Assembly (NCBI GenBank): GCA_947474365.1
Contig: CANJIU010000026.1
Span: 34,201-98,200 of the forward strand
Direction: 5' to 3'
Length of the DNA: 64,000 nucleotides
DNA from: Opitutia bacterium
Lineage (GTDB): Bacteria; Verrucomicrobiota; Verrucomicrobiia; Opitutales; Opitutaceae
Of this stretch, positions 33,806-42,985 are shown one piece after another (the stretch's first letter is position 1; each line of letters opens with the position of its first letter). A program made the position numbers and the translations under genes. The notes under the pieces were generated by a model. The model worked only from the letters and a program-made list of their open reading frames with translations. It searched no databases and was not told the DNA's origin.

Positions 33806-34465
33806 ATGGAGACATTCCCCACCAAAGTCCGGCCCACACCCTTTCGTCGCCAGTTGATTTGCTTCGGAACGGCGCTCGCGCTTGCCGGCGTCTCGGGCTG
33901 TTCGTCGGGTGTCGCTCCGTCCAAGACCGCAAGCGGTGCCGGGACCGGAGCATTGATTGGCGGCGCGGGTGGCGCCATCGTCGGCAACAACAGCAGCATG
34001 GGCACGGGGACCGGTTTGGTCGGTGGCGCGGCGGCAGGCGCGCTCATTGGCGGCATTGTCGGCATGGTCCAGGATGCCAAAGATCGGAAGGAGCAGGATC
34101 GCCTTGCGCAGGAGCGGGCCTACCAGCAGGAGTTGGCCAAGAAGCGCGCGGAAGAGGCCAAACTCAAGGCGGCAATGGACGAGGAGCTCGCCATCGCGGA
34201 AGGTTTTCGGATTTCGGATCTCGAATTGAACGACGCGAAGAAGAAGCTGGATCTGGCCAGCGACCGTCTGAAAAAACTGCGTGATGAACGCTCGGCGGCC
34301 CTCGCGAAGAAAAAGGAACTCGACGACGCGCACGAGAAGACACTTTCGACCGAAGCCGAAATCGCCCGTTTGGAGGAGGAACTTGCACGGTTGAAGGGAG
34401 ACGAGGGTGCGGCTAAAAAGACCGATCCGGCGCCCACGACGACGGTCGTTCGGCCCAGTCAGTGA
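33806..34465 (+). CDS. Glycine-zipper lipoprotein with coiled coil
   Basis: A 219-residue predicted lipoprotein. Signal (RRQLICFGTALALAGVSGC) with lipidated Cys32, then a glycine-zipper segment at about 44-90 (GAGTGALIGGAGGAIVGNN, GTGLVGGAAAGALIGGIVG) as in SlyB/YmgG/OmpA-like outer-membrane proteins, then a charged coiled coil at about 92-205 (KDRKEQDRLAQERAYQQELA) and a short Pro/Thr tail. Likely anchored in the outer membrane with the coil in the periplasm. It diverges from the channel operon and may belong to the same envelope system. Confidence 0.85.
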   Translation: METFPTKVRPTPFRRQLICFGTALALAGVSGCSSGVAPSKTASGAGTGALIGGAGGAIVGNNSSMGTGTGLVGGAAAGALIGGIVGMVQDAKDRKEQDRLAQERAYQQELAKKRAEEAKLKAAMDEELAIAEGFRISDLELNDAKKKLDLASDRLKKLRDERSAALAKKKELDDAHEKTLSTEAEIARLEEELARLKGDEGAAKKTDPAPTTTVVRPSQ

Positions 34466-34509
34466 ACTGTGGTAGAAAACATGCTTCGTTCGCGGGCGAT
34501 CGATTTTGA

Positions 34510-35313
34510 ATGAAGGTAATTTCCCACGCCTCGCGAATGACCCCCTTGGGCATCTCCATTGCCGGCCGAGCGGGCATGGTGCTTGCCCTGATCATTCTCG
34601 CTGGTGGGTGCTCTTCGTCACCGACCTATCGGGTGAAAGTTGACGCGATCACGAAGCCCACCCCGGCGACGGCGCAGTCGTTCAAGATCAAGAGCAAGGA
34701 CCCGAGGCTGGGAGAGGAAAATCTGCGTTATCGGGAAGCGTCCGATTTTGTGAAGACGGCTCTTTCCGGCAAGGGGCTCTACGAGGCGCCGTCCGAGGAG
34801 AAAGCCGACATGATCGTTGAACTCGACTACGGCATGGAGGCGCCGCGATCCAAGATTGAGCGGGTGAGCACCCCGGTTTATGCTCAGGTTGGCGGCGGCG
34901 TTCGCTATGACTCGGTTCCTGTTACGGACTCCAAAGGAAACACGAGCTATCGCACCGTCGCAGTCTATGACCCGCCCAAGAGCGAATTGGTCGGGTACGA
35001 TGACATGCCGCGCATGGTCACGATCTACGAAAAATACCTTAAAATCACCGCGCGCGAAAACAAGGCGGCGACCGAAGGCCGGCCGCCCAGTGAACTCTGG
35101 AGCATCCACGCCAGCGCGGAAGACGAGAGCAAGGACCTGCGAAAATATCTCCCGATCATGGCTTCGGCGACGGTGGACTACATCGGGCAGGATTCATCCA
35201 GCCAGAAGGTCGTAAAGGTACGGGCGGATGGCCCAGGGGTTGATTTTATCCGCAAGGGCATGTCGACGCCCGCGACGCCGACGACCAACCCGTCCGCGGA
35301 ACCGAAGAACTGA
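34510..35313 (+). CDS. Hypothetical lipoprotein (DUF4136-like)
   Basis: A 267-residue lipoprotein: signal with ALIILAGGC (lipidated Cys34), then a domain of alternating strands and helices (SFKIKSKDPRLGEENLRYRE, LYEAPSEEKADMIVELDYGM) resembling DUF4136-type lipoproteins. After a Tyr/Val-rich middle (TPVYAQVGGGVRYDSVPVTD) comes LRKYLPIMASATVDYIGQD and a Pro/Thr tail. Function unknown. It follows the glycine-zipper lipoprotein with a 44-bp gap, so the two are probably cotranscribed. Confidence 0.8.
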   Translation: MKVISHASRMTPLGISIAGRAGMVLALIILAGGCSSSPTYRVKVDAITKPTPATAQSFKIKSKDPRLGEENLRYREASDFVKTALSGKGLYEAPSEEKADMIVELDYGMEAPRSKIERVSTPVYAQVGGGVRYDSVPVTDSKGNTSYRTVAVYDPPKSELVGYDDMPRMVTIYEKYLKITARENKAATEGRPPSELWSIHASAEDESKDLRKYLPIMASATVDYIGQDSSSQKVVKVRADGPGVDFIRKGMSTPATPTTNPSAEPKN

Positions 35314-35340
35314 ACCGTTCCTCGCCCATAGTGGTTTCGT

Positions 35341-35745
35341 TCATTCCCGCGCCGGCTCGCCCCGGTCGGTTTCTCGGAGGACTTGCGCGATTAGGTTGAT
35401 GAGTTCTCCCGGAGTGAAAGGTTTTTCGAGGATACGCTTCGCCCCAATCTTGGCGGCGACATCCAGATAGATGGTCGAATTGTTCACCCCGCCGGAAATG
35501 GCAATCACCGGTACCGCAGGAAATTCCTGACGTAACGCGAGAATGGTTTCCAAGCCTTCCTTGACGGGCATGACCAGGTCAGTGACCACCAAGTCAAATG
35601 GGGCGGCGCGGGCGAGTTCGATGCCCTGCAGTCCATCCTCGGCATGAGTGACGGTGTGGCCCGCGTAAACGAGTGATTTGGCCACCACGTCGCGGAGAGC
35701 ACGGTCGTCGTCAATGAGAAGGATTCGGGGCGGGAGAGGGGCCAT
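35341..35745 (-). CDS. Single-domain response regulator (receiver)
   Basis: A 134-residue CheY-like receiver starting at ATG 35745; upstream codons in the same frame are not receiver-like. Acidic pocket DDD near residue 12, phospho-acceptor Asp in LVVTDLVMPVKEG near residue 57, Ser in IAISGG and Lys in LEKPFTPGEL. No output domain. It may take phosphate from a histidine kinase such as the hybrid kinase at 39959. It is divergent from the HDOD gene, as often found for Opitutaceae signalling loci. Confidence 0.92.
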   Translation of the reverse strand: MAPLPPRILLIDDDRALRDVVAKSLVYAGHTVTHAEDGLQGIELARAAPFDLVVTDLVMPVKEGLETILALRQEFPAVPVIAISGGVNNSTIYLDVAAKIGAKRILEKPFTPGELINLIAQVLRETDRGEPARE

Positions 35746-35960
35746 CGGGTGTGGAGATGGGGCTGTTGGTTTTGGTTTGGAGCTGTGGTTGGTCTTTCTC
35801 CACCGTCGGTTCACCATCGAGTTGGAACCGCCCCCATGGAGTCTGACCAATTTTCAAACGGTAACGTTAAGCGAGTTCCTCCCCGTGTCGCCGCCGGGAA
35901 ACGCGTAGCGGTCGTTGCGCATGCCACTGTTGATTCGGCGATGGGTTGGTAATTTTTTGT

Positions 35961-35987
35961 GAAAGTCTGGGTAATATACGCCGATAG
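35961..35987 (+). promoter_or_regulatory. Sigma28 (FliA) flagellar promoter
   Basis: GAAAGTCT (35961-35968), eleven bases, GCCGATAG (35980-35987). The spacing is exactly that of the TAAAGTTT-N11-GCCGATAA consensus, and 13 of 16 positions match. It faces the HDOD gene and predicts transcription from about 35994, leaving only about 7 bases before ATG 36001. Confidence 0.65.
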
Positions 35988-36000
35988 ATGGCTAACCCCC

Positions 36001-36930
36001 ATGATCGCAGACTTGTCATTTTCCCAGTGCAACGCGCTCTCCGCCGAAGACATCGTCCGAGAAGTGAAGCACCTGCCTTCCGCACCGAAGGTACTTCCCC
36101 GACTGAAACAGCTTTTGAGTGACGGCAACTCGGCGATGCAGGAAATCGTGACGTTGGTAAGACTTGATCCCGGAATCGCCGCCCGCGTGCTGCAGACCGC
36201 GAACAGCGCCTATTTCCGGGGTGGCACCCGCTGCACGACAGTTGACGAGGCGGTGAACCGGGTTGGCTACGATCAGATCTACGAACTCGTTTCGTATGCA
36301 GTGGCGTCGCAGGTGCTGATTCGCCCGCTGGATATTTACGGAATTGATGCTGACGAACTTTGGAAGATGTCCGTGGGCTGTGCCTTCGCCGCCGAGATTT
36401 TGGCCGAGCGGACCGGACAGGACCGCAATGTGGCCTACACGATAGGGCTTTTGCACTGCGTGGGCATGGTGGCACTCGACGAGTGGGCCACCCGTGGCGG
36501 GCGGAAGCTCTTTTTTCGCACGGTCGGCTTCCCGCGTGAGGCCAACGAGGCCGAACGCGTCACCCTTGGATTCACCCAGGCCGAAGCGGGGGCCGCATTG
36601 TTGAAGCACTGGGATTTTCCCCAAACGATGGCCGACCCGGTTCGATGGCAGTATGCGCCCCGGGCGTCCGCCGGGCACAGTCGGATGGCTTGCCTGCTCT
36701 ACGCGGCCAAGTGGATTCGTTCGGCGATCTGTGCTCCGACGATTGAGGCCCGCCCGCCCTTTCCCGAGCCGGTGCAGATGCTGCCGCTGGGATTGGGGCC
36801 GACGGCGTTGATTGAGATGGCCGAGGAAACCGCGAACCGTCTCGCTGCGGTCAGTTCGTTGCTCGACGTTTCCGTCGACGGGGCAAACATTAATCGCCAA
36901 CAATTTCCCGCGCAAAGTTGGCGGGGGTGA
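36001..36930 (+). CDS. HDOD-domain signalling protein
   Basis: A 309-residue HDOD protein: LSAEDIVREVKHLPSAPKVL near residue 12, VRLDPGIAARVLQTANSAYF near 50-70, then the helical HD-like core (YTIGLLHCVGMVALDEW) in which the catalytic His-Asp pair is replaced, as usual in HDOD. ATG 36001 is preferred; an upstream GTG (35959) would overlap the sigma28 promoter. HDOD proteins act as non-enzymatic adaptors in stress, motility and c-di-GMP signalling. The flagellar-type promoter ties this copy to motility. A paralogue is at 42004. Confidence 0.9.
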   Translation: MIADLSFSQCNALSAEDIVREVKHLPSAPKVLPRLKQLLSDGNSAMQEIVTLVRLDPGIAARVLQTANSAYFRGGTRCTTVDEAVNRVGYDQIYELVSYAVASQVLIRPLDIYGIDADELWKMSVGCAFAAEILAERTGQDRNVAYTIGLLHCVGMVALDEWATRGGRKLFFRTVGFPREANEAERVTLGFTQAEAGAALLKHWDFPQTMADPVRWQYAPRASAGHSRMACLLYAAKWIRSAICAPTIEARPPFPEPVQMLPLGLGPTALIEMAEETANRLAAVSSLLDVSVDGANINRQQFPAQSWRG

Positions 36931-37005
36931 GGAGGTGGAGCCTCGGGGCACACCCCGGCGGCTCGGGAACGGCGAGGGGATGTGGTTCGAAGGAAATCCG
37001 CCGGC

Positions 37006-37389
37006 TCACGAGCAACGGGCGTAGATCTTCTGCAACATAGACACCGAAGCCGCGACCGGCAACGCCGTCCCCGGGGCACGGTTGACGGACAGACTGCAGC
37101 GCAGCAGGAGTTGTTCGTTTTCGCGATCAAGTTGGAGGATCTGCAGGATGCGTGCGCGCGTTTTTTCCAGCTGATCCCTCACGTCCGGATGGCGGGCGGA
37201 GGCGGCCGGGACGCCGCGCAACGCCGCGAGCGTGATATCAAGCCTGGCCAGCAGCGCGCGCTTGCGGTCAAGCAGGGCCGCGTCGGGGGCTCGCATCTGC
37301 TGACGCAGGAAACGATTTTCATCGAGCACGCATTGGTGGATCTCGTCGCAGAGTTTGTGATGCTCAAGAATGGTTTCCTGCTGGGTCAT
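37006..37389 (-). CDS. FlgN-like flagellar export chaperone (tentative)
   Basis: A 127-residue, almost wholly helical protein without signal peptide. It has the length and pattern of FlgN/FliT chaperones: an N-terminal helix of E/H/L heptads (ILEHHKLCDEIHQCVLDENR), the LLDRKRALLARLD segment matching the family K..LL..L pattern, and a long second helix (KTRARILQILQLDRENEQLL) before a short disordered tail. FlgN chaperones hook-filament junction proteins. Its ATG overlaps the stop of the upstream TPR gene (ATGA). No other structural flagellar gene is adjacent, so this is a tentative call. Confidence 0.5.
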   Translation of the reverse strand: MTQQETILEHHKLCDEIHQCVLDENRFLRQQMRAPDAALLDRKRALLARLDITLAALRGVPAASARHPDVRDQLEKTRARILQILQLDRENEQLLLRCSLSVNRAPGTALPVAASVSMLQKIYARCS

Positions 37390-39209
37390 GGGATGGATGC
37401 GGTCTTGTTAGGGACGGGCGATTCTGCGGCGGCGCTCGCTTGTTTGCGATCGGTGGATTCGAAGAAATCGGAGATTTGCCGGCCGACTCGGTCGCGCCAG
37501 TCGAGATGCTCCAGGCGCCATTTCGCCATGGTGGCGAGTTCGAGGAACTCCGGCGCGGGCTTCTCGCCGACGGCTTGTATAATCACCTGATACGAGAGCC
37601 GGGCACGGTCGTTGGTGCCGAGCCGTTCATCACAGAGTGCGACCTGGTAGGTGATCGGCAGGCGCCACGAGAGGTCGGGTGAAAGTTCGAGGAGTCCGGC
37701 GTAGATGGCACGGGCGTTGATCGTGTCTCCAGTTTCGAAAAAATCATTGGCCAGCTGATTGCCCGTTTTGCGCTGCCAGTAGGCCCAACGCTTCGGGTCG
37801 CTGCCCACCTGCATTTTTTCCGAGCGCAACAGCTCCAAGGTGGCGGCAAACGCCTCCTGGGGTCGATTGAGTTCACGCAGAGTGATGGCCAGCAGATACC
37901 GCGCCTCGGGAACATTTTCGTCCTCCGGCCATTGCTCCAGATAGGCCCGCAGGGTGGTGGCTGCTTCCTCCCGGTTGCCCTGGAGGCGAAGGGCATAAGC
38001 CGCCTTGAAATGTGCGCGCGCCCGATCGGCGGGCGCAAGGTCTAGCAATCGCAGCCGGGTATAGTACTTCCCGGCCTCCGCAAAGTCACCGGCTTGGAAA
38101 TGGGTTTCGGCGATTTCAAACTGCGCGGTTTTTGCCAGGAGTTGGTAGCGATCAAATCCCTCGCCCGGGAGCTTCAGGGTCGAGTTGATTACGCTGTAAA
38201 AGCGGGCGATCGCGAGTTTGTAGACCCCGAGGCTTCGGAGCGAACGGCCGAGTTCGAGCAGGGCGTCGGGCGTCAGATCATCACCAGGATAGTCCTTCAG
38301 AAAACGTTCGAAGATTGCCACGGCCTTGGTGAGAGCCCCCTGCTTTCGGTGCATGCGCGCGAGGCCGATCAGAGCCGATTTTATCTCGGGCTCAAGCGCC
38401 TTGGGGGTTTTCAACACCTGCCGGAAGGCGATCTCCGCCGATTCGTAATCCCCCCGTTCGGTCAGCGCCACCCCCAGCTTGAGGAGCCCGCGGAGGTCCG
38501 CGGTCGTGTGGGGCGAGATCGCCGGCGTCGCGTGCGGAGCTTTGTCCTTCGCCGAAGGTGCGGTCGTCTCCGCCGTGGCGTGCGCCACGTTGTCGGGTGC
38601 AGTGTGTGATGACTCTTCAGCGGATGGCTGGGGGGGCTTGGCCGCGACCGCGTGCTCCGAATTCTCCGCGGCGGCATGCGGCGCCGGAGCGACCTTTGCG
38701 GGCGTCGCCTTGGGAGCGGTTGTCGGCTTGTCAGCGACGGCGTGAGTCTGCTTTTCGGCCGGAGCGACAGCGGGAGCCTTTGGCGTTGCCTGGGACGCCT
38801 TCTTCGGCCCGGGCTGCCGTGGTTTCTCGGGATCGGCGTGCGCTGTTTCGGTCGCGGGCTCCGTCGCCTTTTTCGTCCCAGGCCGTTGTCCCGCGGATAG
38901 CTGATCCGTCTTGGCCGCCGGTTTGGAAGCGAGCGCCGCGGGAGCCTCGGAATGCGGAACCTTTTCCGGTGTGCGAGTCGCGGCATCGTGCGGTGCTTCA
39001 GTTGCGTGAACCGCTGCTTTTTCCGGCACCATCGGCCGCCCCACGGGGGGCGGATCTGTCTTTGCCGCCGATTTGGGAACGGGCGCAGCGGGAGCGTCGG
39101 AATGCGTCTCCTTCTCTTGTCCCCGCGTCGCCGCCGCCGCCACCAAAGCGAGGACGAGCCACGCTGTGGCGGGCGCGAAAGGAAGCGGCGGACGACGGGG
39201 TCGGGTCAT
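37386..39209 (-). CDS. Exported TPR protein with long Ala/Pro/His-rich linker
   Basis: A 607-residue protein: signal (PATAWLVLALVAAAATRGQ) at about 13-31, a disordered region at about 32-235 rich in Ala, Pro, Lys, Thr and His with repeating phrases (KSAAKTDPPPVGRP, SKPAAKTDQLSAGQRP), then TPR helices from about 240 to 585 (LLKLGVALTERGDYESAEIA, AVAIFERFLKDYPGDDLTP, EEAATTLRAYLEQWPEDEN). The TPR half would scaffold proteins in the periplasm, with the linker spanning toward the outer membrane or wall. It is flanked by ATGA overlaps on both sides, forming a tight three-gene unit with the proline-rich and FlgN-like genes. Confidence 0.8.
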   Translation of the reverse strand: MTRPRRPPLPFAPATAWLVLALVAAAATRGQEKETHSDAPAAPVPKSAAKTDPPPVGRPMVPEKAAVHATEAPHDAATRTPEKVPHSEAPAALASKPAAKTDQLSAGQRPGTKKATEPATETAHADPEKPRQPGPKKASQATPKAPAVAPAEKQTHAVADKPTTAPKATPAKVAPAPHAAAENSEHAVAAKPPQPSAEESSHTAPDNVAHATAETTAPSAKDKAPHATPAISPHTTADLRGLLKLGVALTERGDYESAEIAFRQVLKTPKALEPEIKSALIGLARMHRKQGALTKAVAIFERFLKDYPGDDLTPDALLELGRSLRSLGVYKLAIARFYSVINSTLKLPGEGFDRYQLLAKTAQFEIAETHFQAGDFAEAGKYYTRLRLLDLAPADRARAHFKAAYALRLQGNREEAATTLRAYLEQWPEDENVPEARYLLAITLRELNRPQEAFAATLELLRSEKMQVGSDPKRWAYWQRKTGNQLANDFFETGDTINARAIYAGLLELSPDLSWRLPITYQVALCDERLGTNDRARLSYQVIIQAVGEKPAPEFLELATMAKWRLEHLDWRDRVGRQISDFFESTDRKQASAAAESPVPNKTASIP

Positions 39210-39793
39210 TTGGGAGATTGACGATAGGTGGCAGCGCTGGGTGGCAGTCGTGCGGGTTCCGGGACGGATTTTGGAGCAGATGGCATGATGTCACCCGACG
39301 CCTGAGGCATGCCCGGAACTTGGAAATACGGCAGGAAATCTTCCGGCCGAACCGTCGGTCGAATACTGTCGGGCAGGATGGCGGGTGGAAGCTTTGCCGG
39401 TGCGACGGGCTTGGATGCGGCGGAGACCGTTTCCGTTTTCACGGGAACCGCATCGCTCGCCTCCACGATGGTCGCCGAACGGGCGGCGGCGGCGTTGGCA
39501 AGCGCCACGGAGGATTCGGTGGGCGTGAGGGCTGGCACGGGTGGGGCCGCAGCGACCGGCCGTGTCACAGGGTCGGGCGGAGGTAGAACTTCCTGAAATC
39601 GCAATGGTGGGGCACCCATCACGGGAAGGTAGGGAATTGGCGCAGCGTGGCGGCTGCGGCCGGACTCCGATTGACCGGGATGCGGCAGAGCCTGCACGCC
39701 ATCTGTTGCCAGGGCCGGCAGTAGAATAAGCGAGAGACAATGTAATGCCCGGCGCGTGCCCGCCGACAGAGGCGGTGGTTCGCGGTGATTCAT
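39206..39793 (-). CDS. Exported proline-rich hypothetical protein
   Basis: A 195-residue protein with a signal-like hydrophobic stretch (CLSLILLPALATDGVQA), then a disordered chain dominated by Pro, Ala, Ser and Val. More specific phrases are AAPIPYLPVMGAPPLRFQEV near residue 50 and PEDFLPYFQVPGM near 150, perhaps short binding motifs. No family recognised. Its 3' end overlaps the next start by 4 bases, so it heads the TPR/FlgN-like operon. A GCCGATAG octamer lies about 50 bp upstream (39852 to 39845) but lacks a good -35 partner. Confidence 0.6.
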   Translation of the reverse strand: MNHREPPPLSAGTRRALHCLSLILLPALATDGVQALPHPGQSESGRSRHAAPIPYLPVMGAPPLRFQEVLPPPDPVTRPVAAAPPVPALTPTESSVALANAAAARSATIVEASDAVPVKTETVSAASKPVAPAKLPPAILPDSIRPTVRPEDFLPYFQVPGMPQASGDIMPSAPKSVPEPARLPPSAATYRQSPK

Positions 39794-39958
39794 TTCGTAT
39801 AAGACTGTCCATGTGGATGGATTGTCTGATTGTGCCCGGTATCCCTATCGGCGCACTCCGTCGCGTTCTGAAATGAATTCCCGCGGGAAATGTGATCCGC
39901 CGCCGGGATATTGCCGAAATCGCCGGCAGACAGCCGGAAGCGACTCGATTGAGCGAAG

Positions 39959-41887
39959 TCAGTCGGCCAGCGCGACCGGAGCCGCGTCCAGCAGGGTGCG
40001 CAGCTGCTTCCCGAGATCGTCGAGCTTGTAGGGCTTTTGCACGAAACGCCGGTGCCCGAGTTGCTCGAACTCACCGCGCGCTTCGTTCGTAAGGTGGCCG
40101 CTGATCACGATCACCTTCAGGGTGCTCCGACAAATTCGAATGACCTTCATCACATCGACGCCACTCGCGCCCGGCATGTTGAGGTCGAGCAGCACGGCAT
40201 CGAAGCGACGATTCGGATCCCCCATCATTTCAATCGCCTCGAGGCCCGATGCCGCGGTGGTAGTGCGGTAACCCTTGTGGGTGAGTGCGGTCGCCAGCAA
40301 CGAACGGAGCGATTCCTCATCATCCACGATCAGCACCGATTCCGTGCCGCCAGGGAATTCACTCTGGCTGACCACGGCTGGCGCGGCATGGGCCGATTCC
40401 GAGAGCGGCAGGTAGACGCGAAATGAACTGCCGGCGCCCAGATTGCTTTCGACGTCGATCAATCCGTGATGCGCCACCACGATTCCATAGACGACCGCCA
40501 AGCCTAAGCCAGTTCCCTGGTTTCCCTGTTTGGTCGTGAAAAACGGTTCAAAAATGCGCTGCCGGACCTGGGGCGTCATGCCGATGCCCGTGTCGGTCAC
40601 TGCGAGACAGGCGTAGTCCCGCCCGGAATCGGCACCGAGCTTTCGGAGTGAGGCGCCCGAGTGCCTTTGCGTCGAGAGCGTGATCGACCCGCCCGCGGGC
40701 ATGGCGTCGCGCGCGTTGACGCACAGGTTGAGCACGATCTGCTGGACCTGGTTCTGATCGGCGAGCAACGGCGGCAGGCGGTCCTGCAGATCAAGTTGAA
40801 TGGTCACGGTGCGCGGAAACGTCTCGGAAAGGAGCGAAACGAGATCGCGGCTCACCTGATTGAGATCCACGGGTGAAAAACGCACCTCGGTCTTGCGGCT
40901 GAACGTGAGAATCTGCCGGACCAGGCCACTGGCGCGCTGGGCCGCCCGGTGGATCTCGCGCAGTCCCTTTTGGAGGATGGCGGGGTCCTGCGGACTCTGC
41001 TGACAAAATTCCGAGTAGCCGTTGATGATCGCCAGAAGATTGTTGAAGTCGTGCGCGATGCCTCCGGCGAGTGTCCCGAGGCTCTCCATCTTCTGCGCCT
41101 GCCGCAGTTCATGCTCGAGCCGCTTGCGCTCCGTCACATCTTCCCGCAGACAGAGGAGATTCGTGATTTCCCCGGCCGGACTGCGGAGGCAGGAGACCTT
41201 GACGGATTCCCAGACGGTGGACCCATCGCTTCGGGTGGTCGTGAGTTCCCCGCGCCATTCGCCGCCCGCCCGGACGGTGGTCCAGAAATTGTCAAAGGAA
41301 TGCTGGTCTGGATGTCCGTCGCGGAGAACCTCGATGTTCTGGTCGAGAATGTCCTCCAGCGTGTGTCCGCTGACTGCGATGAACTTAGAATTTACGTACT
41401 GGGCCCGTCCGTCGAGATCGGTGATGACGATTGAGACTGGTGATTGTTCGACTGCGCGGGAGAGCCGGTAGAATTGTTCCTCGGCGAGGCGTTGCCGGGT
41501 AATGTCGCGACCGACTGCGCGCACCGCCACGATGGACCCGCTGTCGTCACGGAGCGCGGTTTCCTCCCATGAAAACCAGCGGATTCCCTGCGGGGTGAGC
41601 CAGCGGTGTTCCGCTACGGCCCGATGAGGCGGGCGGGCCAGTTCGACCTTGGTGGCCTCCAGGGCGGCGATGTCGTCGGCATGAAGAAAGTCGGCGATGC
41701 GCGCGTCTGTGAGTTGCGCCGTGACGCGCCCGAATTTTCGGGCGAACGAAACATTGGCCGCGAGGATGCGGCCCTCCAGATCGCGACAATACGCGGTGTC
41801 GGCGCTGGTTTCCCAGGCCCCGAGCCACATTTCCACCGGCGATTTGGCGCCGATTCCGGTAACCGGTTCGCTAAGGACGACGGACAT
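39959..41887 (-). CDS. Hybrid sensor histidine kinase (PAS-PAS-HisKA-HATPase-receiver)
   Basis: A 642-residue cytoplasmic kinase with no membrane helices. PAS domains lie at about 20-135 (LEGRILAANVSFARKFGR) and 145-255 (VSIVITDLDGRAQYVNSKFI, VSGHTLEDIL). The phospho-acceptor is His279 in GGIAHDFNNLLAIING. ATP-binding boxes are NLCVNARDAMPAGG (N), VTDTGIGM (G1) and GTGLGLAVVYGI (G2). The C-terminal receiver has its phospho-acceptor at Asp568 (VLLDLNMPG) and Lys in VQKPYKL. ATG 41887 is chosen over an upstream GTG. The receiver suggests a phosphorelay, perhaps through the single-domain regulator at 35341. Ligand unknown. Confidence 0.93.
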   Translation of the reverse strand: MSVVLSEPVTGIGAKSPVEMWLGAWETSADTAYCRDLEGRILAANVSFARKFGRVTAQLTDARIADFLHADDIAALEATKVELARPPHRAVAEHRWLTPQGIRWFSWEETALRDDSGSIVAVRAVGRDITRQRLAEEQFYRLSRAVEQSPVSIVITDLDGRAQYVNSKFIAVSGHTLEDILDQNIEVLRDGHPDQHSFDNFWTTVRAGGEWRGELTTTRSDGSTVWESVKVSCLRSPAGEITNLLCLREDVTERKRLEHELRQAQKMESLGTLAGGIAHDFNNLLAIINGYSEFCQQSPQDPAILQKGLREIHRAAQRASGLVRQILTFSRKTEVRFSPVDLNQVSRDLVSLLSETFPRTVTIQLDLQDRLPPLLADQNQVQQIVLNLCVNARDAMPAGGSITLSTQRHSGASLRKLGADSGRDYACLAVTDTGIGMTPQVRQRIFEPFFTTKQGNQGTGLGLAVVYGIVVAHHGLIDVESNLGAGSSFRVYLPLSESAHAAPAVVSQSEFPGGTESVLIVDDEESLRSLLATALTHKGYRTTTAASGLEAIEMMGDPNRRFDAVLLDLNMPGASGVDVMKVIRICRSTLKVIVISGHLTNEARGEFEQLGHRRFVQKPYKLDDLGKQLRTLLDAAPVALAD

Positions 41888-42003
41888 GATGGTAGGAATC
41901 GGAACAAAACGGAGCGGCTTGAGGACGGACGCCACAATCTCTTTCGGTGGCCGGGGCAGTCTTCACGTCAACGGAGCGAATGGGTATTGATCGGACCGCT
42001 CCC

Positions 42004-42933
42004 TCACAGCAGCCCTTGCAGCATCGAGGGCAGGCGTTGGAGCGAATTCGCGAGGGAGGCGCGCGCGAGCATCGATTCCGCACCGTCGGCGCCGTAAAGG
42101 ATCTTCCAACCTGGAAGTTCCAGCCACGCATCGGCCGCGACGGGATCGACCGGCTCGAATCCTCCGGTGATTCCCGCATGGCGGACGAGATGGTCGGCGA
42201 TTTGCACGGCGGCGGCGAAGAGTCGGTGGCGCGGCGCGCGGTCAGGATCGTTGTGATAGTGAAGCGCAAACACAATCTCCTCTGAAAGGTGGTGACGGGT
42301 AATATAGTGTGCCCCGATTTTCCCGTGGTCCCAGCCGATGAGTTCGCGCTCCTGGATGCAAAATTCTGCCGGCGTGCGGCAAGGCGTTGCCATCAGCATG
42401 CGAAGTTCGTCGGGAAAGGCGTACGCCATGACCACCTTGCCGACGTTGTGGAGCAATCCAATGAGATAGTCGGTGTCGTCGTCGATCTGCAGCGCCGTCG
42501 ATGCCATGATCTCGCGGGTCAGAATTGCGGTTGCGAGACTGTGGGTCCAGAGATCCTTCCAGGGCAGGGTCGCCGACGTGTTCTGCTGAAGTTGCTCCAA
42601 CTCCTCGATGACGGGCGTCGCGAGGGAGAGTTCCCGGATTTGGCGCAAGCCAAGGAAAAAGACCGCCTCTTCGATGTTGTTCACGCGGGTGGAGAGCCCG
42701 AAGTACACCGAGTTCACCATGCGCAGCAGCCGGGCGGACAGCGAGGGATCGCGGCGAATCACCTCGGCGATCTGGGAGCTGAGGCTCGCATCGGAGCGCA
42801 CCAGGTCGCTGAGCGCGCGATTTACGCTCTGCAACGACGCGAGCTTGGGGCACGCGTTGACCCGTCGAACAATTTCCTCTTCCGAATAGGGCGTCGCCCG
42901 TATGGGAGGGGACGCGGTGGTGGCGGTGAGCAT
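42004..42933 (-). CDS. HDOD-domain signalling protein, second copy
   Basis: A 309-residue HDOD protein, from ATG 42933 (a GTG nine codons upstream is possible). Landmarks: YSEEEIVRRVNACPKLASLQ, IRRDPSLSARLLRMVNSVYF, VNNIEEAVFFLGLRQIREL, and YLIGLLHNVGKVVMAYAF where an intact HD would read HDIG, here HNVG, so no hydrolase activity is expected. It has the same architecture as the 36001 protein but is clearly diverged. It is divergent from the first GT41 gene and upstream of the hybrid kinase on the same strand, so it may relay that kinase signal. Confidence 0.9.
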   Translation of the reverse strand: MLTATTASPPIRATPYSEEEIVRRVNACPKLASLQSVNRALSDLVRSDASLSSQIAEVIRRDPSLSARLLRMVNSVYFGLSTRVNNIEEAVFFLGLRQIRELSLATPVIEELEQLQQNTSATLPWKDLWTHSLATAILTREIMASTALQIDDDTDYLIGLLHNVGKVVMAYAFPDELRMLMATPCRTPAEFCIQERELIGWDHGKIGAHYITRHHLSEEIVFALHYHNDPDRAPRHRLFAAAVQIADHLVRHAGITGGFEPVDPVAADAWLELPGWKILYGADGAESMLARASLANSLQRLPSMLQGLL

Positions 42934-42985
42934 ACGTGGTAAGGGAGCTATGTGCCGCACATCGGCATTTTGGGGGCCGGCTTGA

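Noticed and set aside
39827..39852. Second sigma28 promoter upstream of the proline-rich gene
   Set aside because: GCCGATAG is present on the minus strand (39852-39845), but the -35 octamer at the right spacing matches only about two of eight consensus bases.
42962..42978. Sigma54-like GG-N10-GC upstream of the first GT41 gene
   Set aside because: Only the spacing fits; the bases around GG and GC do not match TTGGCACG or TTGCA.
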